From NCBI GenBank assembly GCA_016932295.1, contig JAFGDC010000443.1, positions 1 through 13,910 of the forward strand: DNA of 13,910 nt, read 5' to 3'. Under the pieces are notes generated by a model, which searched no databases, was not told where the DNA came from, and worked only from the letters and a program-made list of their open reading frames with translations. The translations under genes and the position numbers were made by a program. Source of the DNA: a candidate division CSSED10-310 bacterium. GTDB taxonomy: Bacteria; CSSED10-310; JAFGDC01. This document shows positions 8,469 to 13,910 of the stretch, in pieces; the stretch's first letter is position 1, and each line of letters starts with the position of its first letter.

Positions 8469-8843
8469 GTGAAATTCATTTCCACCGCCGCCGCTCCAGC
8501 CGCGGTCGGACCATACAGCCAGGCGGTGCAGGCAGGAGACTGGTTGTTCTGTTCCGGTCAGATCGGCATTGATCCCACCTCTGGTACCCTGGCGGAAGGC
8601 ATGTTGAACCAGACCGTTCAGGTGCTCGCCAATCTCAAGGCCGTGTTGAGGGCCGCCGGTCTCGATGTTTCACAGGTGGTCAAGACCACCATTTACCTGA
8701 CCGATATGGCCGACTTCCCCGAAGTCAATCGCCTGTACGGAGACGTCTTCGGTTCCCATCGCCCCGCCCGCGCCACCGTGGCGGTGGCTGCCCTGCCGCT
8801 GGCCGCGCTCGTGGAGATGGACTGCGTGGCCTGTCGAACCTGA
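8469..8843 (+). CDS. ridA: RidA/YjgF/UK114-family enamine/imine deaminase
   Basis: The product has 124 aa, the usual length of the family. RidA trimers hydrolyse reactive enamine/imine intermediates such as 2-aminoacrylate, released by PLP enzymes, to keto acids and ammonia in the cytoplasm. Visible signatures are the N-terminal APAAVGPYSQAV (residues 9-20, including Tyr16), CSGQIGIDP (28-36), an internal VVKTTIYLTDM segment (70-80), and HRPARATVAVAALP (97-110) with Arg101, which matches the substrate-binding Arg105 of E. coli RidA. Glu116 matches Glu120. The Cys often found two residues after that Arg is Thr here, which is common in the family. The GTG start gives MKFISTAAAP, typical of RidA. 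The gene stands alone, 325 bases before the acyl-CoA synthetase gene. No link in function between the two is shown. Confidence 0.95.
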   Translation: MKFISTAAAPAAVGPYSQAVQAGDWLFCSGQIGIDPTSGTLAEGMLNQTVQVLANLKAVLRAAGLDVSQVVKTTIYLTDMADFPEVNRLYGDVFGSHRPARATVAVAALPLAALVEMDCVACRT

Positions 8844-9156
8844 CCCCCGGAGATGCGGTTCCAGTGACTTCCCGTCCCCGACTCCATCCTCCCGTCGGGC
8901 TGTGGAACGTCTTGCAGGACCGCTTCCTGCATTCGTGCCTGTCGCCCCGCCAGCCACCGAATGCATCCTGACCGGTTCCGCATCTCGTGCGTGGACCCGT
9001 TCTCCGTCCCTAGGCGGAATCGAACAGCCCTCCCTGTTGCCGAATCCCACCTGTGTCCCGGTACCGTTGCGTGTGTTATTCAAAAGTTTCTCCGGCCGAG
9101 AATACCACTGTTCCCCGTTCGCTTTATCCGGTAAAGTAACCACACTCACAACATGC
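8844..9156. other. Intergenic stretch between the ridA-like and acyl-CoA synthetase genes
   Basis: About 310 bases with no supported gene. A perfect 7-bp hairpin TGCAGGA-ccgct-TCCTGCA sits at 8913-8931, about 70 bases after the ridA-like stop. It has no T-tract, so it could be an mRNA 3'-end structure but is not a classic terminator. The region before 9157 should hold the promoter for the downstream gene; I see no clear -35/-10 pair. Confidence 0.45.
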
Positions 9157-9163
9157 GGGAGGT
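9157..9163 (+). promoter_or_regulatory. Ribosome binding site fixing the GTG start at 9168
   Basis: GGGAGGT lies four bases before GTG 9168. The in-frame ATG at 9153 overlaps this site and has no site of its own. Starting at GTG gives an N-terminus (M)QRLFYPSSLAVVGLS that matches the usual start of the family. Confidence 0.8.
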
Positions 9164-9167
9164 GCTC

Positions 9168-11318
9168 GTGCAACGACTGTTCTATCCATCCAGCCTGGCC
9201 GTGGTGGGACTCTCACCGTCCCCCGGCAACATCGCCCGTGTCATCGTCGAGAACTGCAGACGGTACGGTTTCCAGGGTCGAATCTATGGCGTGAATCCCC
9301 GCGGTGGAGAAGTCCACGGGGTGACGATTCATTCCCGGATCGAGGATCTGCCGGCGCCGGTGGACGTGGCGGTACTGCTCATGCCTGCCCGCCACATACC
9401 GCCAGTCATCGATGCGTGCGGTCGCGCTGGTGTGCCGTACGCCGCGTTGCCGGCCAGCGGGTTCAACGAGGTGGGGGAAGGCGGCCGGGCGATCCTTGAG
9501 GAGGTTCTGGAACGTGCCGCGGCTTACGGGATGCGGATTCTGGGTCCCAACGGCTTGATGGTGCTCAATGCGGACAACGGTCTCGCTCTGCCGTTTTTCC
9601 CCCTGCCTCGATATCGAACCGGCGGCGTGAGTCTGCTGGTCCAGAGTGGCGGCGTGGGATTGAGCCTTCTCACAATGCTTTCCAACCACGGACTGGGCAT
9701 ACAGAAGTTCGTGTCGATGGGCAACAAGGCTGACCTGGACGAGGTGGATCTGCTGGAGTTCTTGGCTGGCGATGCGCATACCGAGGTGATCTGCGTGTAC
9801 CTGGAGAGTATCCGCCGTGGCCGCCTGTTCATGTCGGCGGTGGGCGCCTGCCGGAAACCGGTGATTCTGTGCAAGAGCAACCGTCGCGAGGAAGCCGGCC
9901 GGACGGCGTTTTCCCATACTGCGGCGGAGATGAACGACGATGTGGTGGTGGATGACGCGGCGCGGCAGTGCGGCGCGATCCGAGTGGAGCGGATCGAGGA
10001 CCTGGTGCTGGTGGCCAAACGTTTTCAGCTTCCCGTGCCGGATGGCGACCGGGTGATCGTGATGTCCCCTTCCGGCGGGCATGCGGTCATCGCCGCCGAT
10101 GAAGGAAGCCGGTTGGGATTGAAATTCCCGCCAATTTCACATGAGTTGCAGGCGCGCATTACCTCGGCCGCCAATGCCGGTGTCGTGAAAACCGGCAATC
10201 CGATAGATCTCGGAGATGTGTACAATCCTGTCGCCGTCCATGACATCGTCATCGGGGCGGCGATGGAACCGTCCGCCGACAGTCTGGTGCTGGCCATGAT
10301 CAGGCAGCAGGAGGTGGATGGTCCCGGGGCGCGCGACAATCCCCTCAGCAGGCTGAACGGCCATGATTATATAACGGCTGTCAACGAGGCGGTGGAGAAG
10401 AGCGGAAAGCCGGTGGCGGTGGTGTTTTATTCGGAAACCGAAAAACTGGCTGAGATGCGCCGTCACTGCCGGGCGCCGATCTTTGACGACATTCCCGAAG
10501 CATTGTCCGCGGTGCACTTCCGGTTGACCTATCGCAAGGCCGCTTATGCTTTCGAGGAGCCATCCCCACCGGAGAATCTCGACTCGGTGCGCGCGCTTTT
10601 CCGCAGTCGCAGCCGGCTCGATCTGCAGCATTGTCTGCGTGCGGTGGAGTTGATGGAGATACCGGTACCGTCGTGGCGTGTCATCACCGGGGAGGATGAC
10701 CTGGCGGCTGCCGCCGGAGTAGGATTCCCGCTGGTGTTGAAGCCGGATTCCGCGCTGGTGACCCATAAATCCGATCTCGGGCTCGTCCTGCGGCGGATAC
10801 ACGACCCTGAAGAGCTGGTCCGGGCTTACCGGAATCTGCGCGGGCGTCTGGCTGAGCTGCCGGATGTCGCGGCGGCGGAGATCGTTCCGCTGGTGATCGC
10901 ACAGCATCAGGTGCCTTCGGGAGTGGAAGTGATCGCCGGCTGCAAGCGTGACGCCGCATTCGGTCCAGTGCTCATGGTGGGCCTGGGAGGCATCCTGGTG
11001 CACATCCTTGGCGATTTGGCCCGTCATGTCGGATCATTGTCCATAGATCAAGCTCACGAGTTACTGCGCCGGTTGCGGGGATACCCGATCCTGGCGGGTG
11101 CGCGGGGCGCGGCGCCGGTGGATCTGGGCAGCTTGGCCGGGATGCTCCACAGGCTCGGCACCTATGCCTGTCACTGTCCGGAACTGGAAGAGATGGACAT
11201 CAATCCCTACATCATGACCGCCGGCGGTGACGGCGGCATGGCGGTGGATGCCAGGATCCGCGTGACCTGGCCGGAAATCGGACAGGAACGTCGTCCGGCT
11301 CTTCCGGTTATCTCCTGA
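9168..11318 (+). CDS. Single-chain NDP-forming acyl-CoA synthetase (acetyl-CoA synthetase ADP-forming-like)
   Basis: The product has 716 aa and is cytoplasmic. The family interconverts acyl-CoA, ADP and phosphate with acid, CoA and ATP through phosphohistidine intermediates. In order: a CoA-binding Rossmann domain (about 1-130, FYPSSLAVVGLS, ILGPNG), succinyl-CoA-ligase-like domains (about 145-450, LLVQSGGVG, FVSMGNKADLDEVDLLEFLAGD, NPIDLG) and a C-terminal ATP-grasp domain (about 480-700, HKSDLGLVL, VGLGGILV, MDINPY). This is the fused alpha-beta arrangement. The active-site His is kept at His250 (FSHTA), near His257 of the structurally studied archaeal enzyme, and the second His at His533 (THKSD). 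The usual glycine-rich loop after SHT (G-x-L-A-G-S) is replaced by AAEMNDD. His612 occupies the place where the family has Glu in GLGG-x-x-V-E. The substrate cannot be read from the sequence. Its 3' end overlaps the convergent gene by 11 bases. Confidence 0.9.
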   Translation: MQRLFYPSSLAVVGLSPSPGNIARVIVENCRRYGFQGRIYGVNPRGGEVHGVTIHSRIEDLPAPVDVAVLLMPARHIPPVIDACGRAGVPYAALPASGFNEVGEGGRAILEEVLERAAAYGMRILGPNGLMVLNADNGLALPFFPLPRYRTGGVSLLVQSGGVGLSLLTMLSNHGLGIQKFVSMGNKADLDEVDLLEFLAGDAHTEVICVYLESIRRGRLFMSAVGACRKPVILCKSNRREEAGRTAFSHTAAEMNDDVVVDDAARQCGAIRVERIEDLVLVAKRFQLPVPDGDRVIVMSPSGGHAVIAADEGSRLGLKFPPISHELQARITSAANAGVVKTGNPIDLGDVYNPVAVHDIVIGAAMEPSADSLVLAMIRQQEVDGPGARDNPLSRLNGHDYITAVNEAVEKSGKPVAVVFYSETEKLAEMRRHCRAPIFDDIPEALSAVHFRLTYRKAAYAFEEPSPPENLDSVRALFRSRSRLDLQHCLRAVELMEIPVPSWRVITGEDDLAAAAGVGFPLVLKPDSALVTHKSDLGLVLRRIHDPEELVRAYRNLRGRLAELPDVAAAEIVPLVIAQHQVPSGVEVIAGCKRDAAFGPVLMVGLGGILVHILGDLARHVGSLSIDQAHELLRRLRGYPILAGARGAAPVDLGSLAGMLHRLGTYACHCPELEEMDINPYIMTAGGDGGMAVDARIRVTWPEIGQERRPALPVIS

Positions 11319-13185
11319 CTCTTTTCAGCAGCAGGGCAAGCCCGATCAGGAGCAGCAGCAATCCGGCGCCGGACAGGGCGGGGACGGCTGGTTGCAGTGG
11401 TTCATACGTTTCGATGGAAACCGCGTCCAGGAAATAGGGCGCACTGTCCGAGCCACCGGTGAACTCCACCTGGTCGAAAGATCTGAAGAGGGCGTCCGAA
11501 TAGACCGGCTGAAGGGCCGGGTAATCCGCCGCATCCAGTTGAATGGTGAGGCCGGTGGCCGATACATCGAAGGTCACCCGGTGCCAGCCTTCACTGCGAG
11601 GAATAGCTTCGATCACCGTCCAGGTGTTGCCGTTGTATGATTGGTAGCGGGTGTTGCTGTTGGCGTTGACGACGCCGAGCGCTCTGACCACACCGGCCTT
11701 GGTGCCGTCGTCATAGCTCAGGTTGATCTGGAAGTCCACCGATTCGTACAATGGATTGGAGCCGTACCCATCCCAGAACCAGAAGTCCACCGTGCCTTGC
11801 TGAAGCTCCGGGAGGACCTGGACGAGGTCGCCGGGGGCGCGGTTCGAGCCGCCGAACCGCGCGCTATAGCCGTCGCCGTCTACGGCTCGTTCATTGCTGC
11901 TGAAGACGTTATCGGCGGTGGTCCAGTTGCTGAAATCGCCGTCGGCAAAACCATCATAGAAGGTGGGACGATAGAAATTGGTATAGATGTTGTGATCGAT
12001 CACACTGTCCCGGTAATCGATCCAGGCGACGTTGAGGAGTCGCGCTGGGGACCAGCCGGAGATCACCGGCAGGAGCTGTTCCATTTCAGAGCTGTCGTGG
12101 CTCACATGGGTGGAGCCCTGGAACGACTCACCATGGTCGAAGCTGATGGCATGGTAGATGCTGGAGCTGCCAAGGTGGCTGTCGTCCCAGACCAGGTGCA
12201 GATCTCCGTCGGCCATGCAGAACAGCCTTGGATTCAAGGCATCGGTGGCGTTTCCGCTGACTACCGCAGGCGGGTTGAACGTTTGGCCGAAATCCACGCT
12301 GTTCGCCACAAAAATGATCCGGTCAGCGCTGAACTGGTCACTCCAGGCGGCGAACAGGAGATTGTTTCCCGGATCGAAGCACACCACCGGTTTGTACTGG
12401 TCGTACGCTGACACGCAAGGCTGGTCCACATAAGGGAAGGAAACGCCGCCGTCGTCACTGGCCGCTACATAGGCGTACGCCTGGTCGTACTGGTCGCGGG
12501 TTTCGAACGCGATGGCCACCTTGCCGCCGAACGCCGCATCGATGCTCGGGACCATGTCCGACAGGTTCACGTCATTCCAGGGATTGACCTTCAGGTTCGC
12601 GGAGAAGGAAGCGCCCAGGTTGATGCTGTTGGCATAATAGATGTCCGGCTGGCCGTTGCGCATATCCTGCCAGGCGACATGGACGTAATGGCTCACCGGA
12701 TCGATGGCCACCACCGGATTGCTGTGTTCGTAAAGGTCCGCCGTATCATCGTTGACCTGGACCGGCGACGACCAGTTCGCGCCATGGCTGGTGCTGAACC
12801 TACAGAATATATCGGGATAATACTGGCCATCAGGGAGTTTGACATAGACCACCACCAGCAGATCGCTGCCTGGATCGAAGGCCAGACTGGCCTGCTTGGA
12901 CTGGCATCCCGTCGTGCAGGAATCGTCCACTTCCACCGGGTATCCCCAGGTCCCGCCGCCGTCGGTGGACGTGGTGAAAAAGGCATGCATATCAATGAGT
13001 CGCTCATCATTGAAACCGATCAGGATTTTCTGGTCATCCAGGTGGATGATGCTCAGATCCTGCTGGGCATATGACTCACCGATCGTGTCGGTTGCCTTGA
13101 TGTCGGTTTCCAACCAGCCGAACGCATCGGTGCCCTGAGTCAGAATAAAGAGAATGAAACAGAGGGATACTACCATTAATCTCAT
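11308..13185 (-). CDS. Exported Asp-box beta-propeller protein with a jelly-roll-like domain and a C-terminal sorting tail
   Basis: The product has 625 aa. Residues 1-21 form a signal peptide (MRLMVVSLCFILFILTQGTDA). Six Asp-box-like motifs occur at 73-80 (STDGGGTW), 131-138, 187-194, 243-250, 296-303 and 348-355, spaced 52-58 residues apart, as expected for six blades of a sialidase/BNR-type propeller. Residues about 408-592 begin FYDGFADGDFSNW and look like a concanavalin A/LamG-like jelly-roll, often a carbohydrate-binding module. The tail (601-625) is VPALSGAGLLLLL, a membrane helix, then KRVRR, matching the tail of the giant protein at 313-7797. The Phe/Tyr-Arg-Ile-Pro motif and Arg triad of true sialidases are not apparent, so hydrolase activity is not claimed; a surface-binding role is inference. 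ATG 13185 is preferred because AAGGAGG lies eight bases upstream and the signal peptide starts there; the frame stays open for 44 more codons upstream without one. Confidence 0.88.
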   Translation of the reverse strand: MRLMVVSLCFILFILTQGTDAFGWLETDIKATDTIGESYAQQDLSIIHLDDQKILIGFNDERLIDMHAFFTTSTDGGGTWGYPVEVDDSCTTGCQSKQASLAFDPGSDLLVVVYVKLPDGQYYPDIFCRFSTSHGANWSSPVQVNDDTADLYEHSNPVVAIDPVSHYVHVAWQDMRNGQPDIYYANSINLGASFSANLKVNPWNDVNLSDMVPSIDAAFGGKVAIAFETRDQYDQAYAYVAASDDGGVSFPYVDQPCVSAYDQYKPVVCFDPGNNLLFAAWSDQFSADRIIFVANSVDFGQTFNPPAVVSGNATDALNPRLFCMADGDLHLVWDDSHLGSSSIYHAISFDHGESFQGSTHVSHDSSEMEQLLPVISGWSPARLLNVAWIDYRDSVIDHNIYTNFYRPTFYDGFADGDFSNWTTADNVFSSNERAVDGDGYSARFGGSNRAPGDLVQVLPELQQGTVDFWFWDGYGSNPLYESVDFQINLSYDDGTKAGVVRALGVVNANSNTRYQSYNGNTWTVIEAIPRSEGWHRVTFDVSATGLTIQLDAADYPALQPVYSDALFRSFDQVEFTGGSDSAPYFLDAVSIETYEPLQPAVPALSGAGLLLLLIGLALLLKRVRR

Positions 13186-13193
13186 TAAAATTT

Positions 13194-13200
13194 CCTCCTT
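13194..13200 (-). promoter_or_regulatory. Ribosome binding site fixing the start at 13185 (minus strand)
   Basis: Read on the minus strand, AAGGAGG lies eight bases before ATG 13185. It separates the real start from 44 upstream open codons that would put a charged stretch before the signal peptide. Confidence 0.85.
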
Positions 13201-13207
13201 TGGATCT

Positions 13208-13236
13208 TTTATACGGAACAATGTTTCCTTGCGCAA
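13208..13236 (-). promoter_or_regulatory. Candidate sigma-70-type promoter for the propeller gene (minus strand)
   Basis: On the minus strand, a good -10 (TATAAA, at 13208-13213) lies 17 bases after a weak -35 (TTGCGC, at 13231-13236). The expected start of transcription is near 13201, just before the ribosome binding site. The spacer holds an imperfect inverted repeat (plus-strand GGAAC / GTTTCC within 13215-13228) that could be an operator. The -35 is poor, so the promoter may need an activator. Confidence 0.5.
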
Positions 13237-13310
13237 CTGCCGGCCGGATGAATTGATGGAACAGACGACTTGTTGTCCGGCGGTGTGAGCGTGTGGGGTA
13301 AAAAATTGTG

Positions 13311-13340
13311 TTGACATTTTGCCAAATCGCCAAGTATAAA
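13311..13340 (+). promoter_or_regulatory. Promoter of the arsR-permease operon with possible operator
   Basis: A consensus -35 (TTGACA, 13311-13316) and a near-consensus -10 (TATAAA, 13335-13340) are 18 bases apart, 24 bases before the arsR-like start. The spacer contains an inverted repeat TTTG-c-CAAA at 13318-13326. ArsR-family repressors commonly autoregulate by binding between or over the promoter elements, so this is a candidate operator (inference). Confidence 0.75.
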
Positions 13341-13352
13341 CTGTCGTGAACG

Positions 13353-13360
13353 AAGGAGGT
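13353..13360 (+). promoter_or_regulatory. Ribosome binding site of the arsR-like gene
   Basis: AAGGAGGT lies four bases before ATG 13365. The in-frame GTG at 13359 overlaps the site and is rejected as start. Confidence 0.85.
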
Positions 13361-13364
13361 GCTC

Positions 13365-13712
13365 ATGATCGATCCCGAACGCAAAATCATTCTCAAGGCG
13401 CGTGCCGCCATTCTCAAGGCGATGGCGCATGAGACCAGGCTGTTCATCATGGAGCAACTTGCAACGGGACCGCATTGCGTGTGCGAGCTGCAGGCCATGA
13501 TCGGCGCCGACATGTCGACGGTTTCGAAACACCTGTCGGTTTTGAAACACGCCGGGATCATCGTTGATGAGCGGCGCGGAGCGAACATCTTCTACCATCT
13601 GCGCGTGGCCTGTGCCCTTGATTTCCTCACTTGCTGCGAACGGATCATCGCGTCCAATGCCGACGAACAACAGCAGCTCACACGCATCCTGCGGGAAGGG
13701 TGTTGTTCATGA
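13365..13712 (+). CDS. ArsR/SmtB-family metalloregulatory repressor
   Basis: The product has 115 aa, a normal family length. ArsR proteins are winged-helix dimers that leave DNA when thiophilic metals or arsenite bind their Cys residues. Residues 18-33 (KAMAHETRLFIMEQLA) are the usual family start. Cys38 and Cys40 (HCVCEL) lie in the helix that carries the ELCVCDL arsenite site of E. coli ArsR. Residues 49-64 (DMSTVSKHLSVLKHAG) are the recognition helix, and 66-79 (IVDERRGANIFYHL) the wing. Further Cys occur at 83, 90-91 and 113-114, giving a Cys-rich C-terminus. A thiol-bound ligand such as As(III) is likely, but the exact metal cannot be read. The gene has its own strong promoter, diverges from the propeller gene and is followed after seven bases by a membrane protein gene, the usual arrangement with a regulated efflux system. 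Confidence 0.93.
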   Translation: MIDPERKIILKARAAILKAMAHETRLFIMEQLATGPHCVCELQAMIGADMSTVSKHLSVLKHAGIIVDERRGANIFYHLRVACALDFLTCCERIIASNADEQQQLTRILREGCCS

Positions 13713-13719
13713 AAGGCGA

Positions 13720-13910
13720 ATGGAAAAAACGCTGCTCATGCTGGTGGTGATTCACACTGTCCTGACGGCGGTGTTGTTCCCTCATGAGCCACGTCTGCCG
13801 TTGCTGCTGTTTGGTGTGCTGATCGCTGGCGCCTTGCTCGGCCGTCCTGATCAGGAGGGGCTCATTCCTTCCGCATGGGTCAATGCCGCCGTCGGGGGAA
13901 ACAGCCTGAG
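13720..13910 (+). CDS. Membrane protein, probable DUF318/ArsP-like permease (partial, runs off the window end)
   Basis: Only 63 residues are visible. Hydrophobic segments at about 5-20 and 27-41 are followed by WVNAAVGGNSL. The VGGNSL segment resembles the second half of DUF318/ArsP permeases as I remember them, where it precedes a membrane segment. In a full-length permease this motif should lie further in, so the gene may be a short or split form, or the resemblance may be chance. The ATG at 13709, overlapping the arsR-like stop, reads only 13 codons to a stop, so ATG 13720 is chosen; AAAGG (13712-13716) lies only three bases before it, a short spacing that may rely on translational coupling to the arsR-like gene. 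Efflux of arsenic or another thiophilic metal is inferred from the context. Confidence 0.6.
   Translation, partial: MEKTLLMLVVIHTVLTAVLFPHEPRLPLLLFGVLIAGALLGRPDQEGLIPSAWVNAAVGGNSL

Noticed and set aside
9013..9029. tRNA T-arm-like sequence (TTCGATT loop) on the minus strand
   Set aside because: The stem has a mismatch, no matching 5' acceptor strand is found upstream, and no anticodon arm is seen.
11641..12411. Plus-strand open frame of 256 aa opposite the propeller gene
   Set aside because: The minus strand has a signal peptide, six Asp-boxes and a good ribosome binding site; the plus frame has none of these and resembles no family.
11308..13185. Assignment of the Asp-box protein as a true sialidase
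   Set aside because: Asp-boxes are structural and widespread; the catalytic motif FRIP and an evident Arg triad with Tyr and Asp are not seen.
13709..13750. ATG overlapping the arsR-like stop (ATGA) as the start of the next gene
   Set aside because: That frame stops after 13 codons; the frame starting at 13720 stays open to the end of the window and encodes hydrophobic segments.

Overview
The window is G+C-rich bacterial DNA with tight Shine-Dalgarno sites, some GTG starts and proteins of the Gram-negative large-secretome type: Pro-Thr linkers, right-handed beta-helices, CARDB and carboxypeptidase-regulatory-like modules, and C-terminal sorting tails. I cannot place the phylum. The style fits deltaproteobacterial-like, acidobacterial or uncultured candidate-phylum genomes, and no rRNA or other marker gene is present to decide.

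Layout. Bases 1-312 are a non-coding leader. Bases 313-7797 encode one giant exported protein of 2494 aa: a signal peptide, about 1350 residues of parallel beta-helix, a Pro-Thr linker, a chain of beta-sandwich modules, a second Pro-Thr linker and a membrane/Arg sorting tail. A strong intrinsic terminator follows at 7822-7854. Bases 7855-8457 carry no gene I can support. A RidA-family deaminase (8469-8843) and a single-chain NDP-forming acyl-CoA synthetase (9168-11318) follow on the + strand. The synthetase converges on, and overlaps by 11 bases, a minus-strand exported protein (11308-13185) with six Asp-boxes, a jelly-roll-like domain and the same type of sorting tail as the giant protein. 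A divergent promoter region (13186-13364) separates it from an ArsR-family metalloregulator (13365-13712) and the start of a membrane protein (13720 onward, cut by the window end), probably a DUF318/ArsP-like permease.

How the genes may work together. The two sorting-tail proteins are probably handled by the same envelope sorting machinery, which is not encoded here. The RidA and acyl-CoA synthetase genes look like ordinary metabolic genes. The arsR-permease pair looks like a thiophilic-metal or arsenic efflux operon.

The most unusual feature is inside the giant beta-helix. Methionine clusters (for example MMSMMGMY) recur just before the conserved GGGI turn at distances close to whole multiples of about 27 residues, the length of one helical coil. 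They should therefore stack into a methionine ridge along one edge of the rod. About half of the turns also carry a Cys two residues after GGGI, predicting a cysteine stack. I know of no described protein with this combination; a role in soft-metal binding or oxidant trapping is only an inference.
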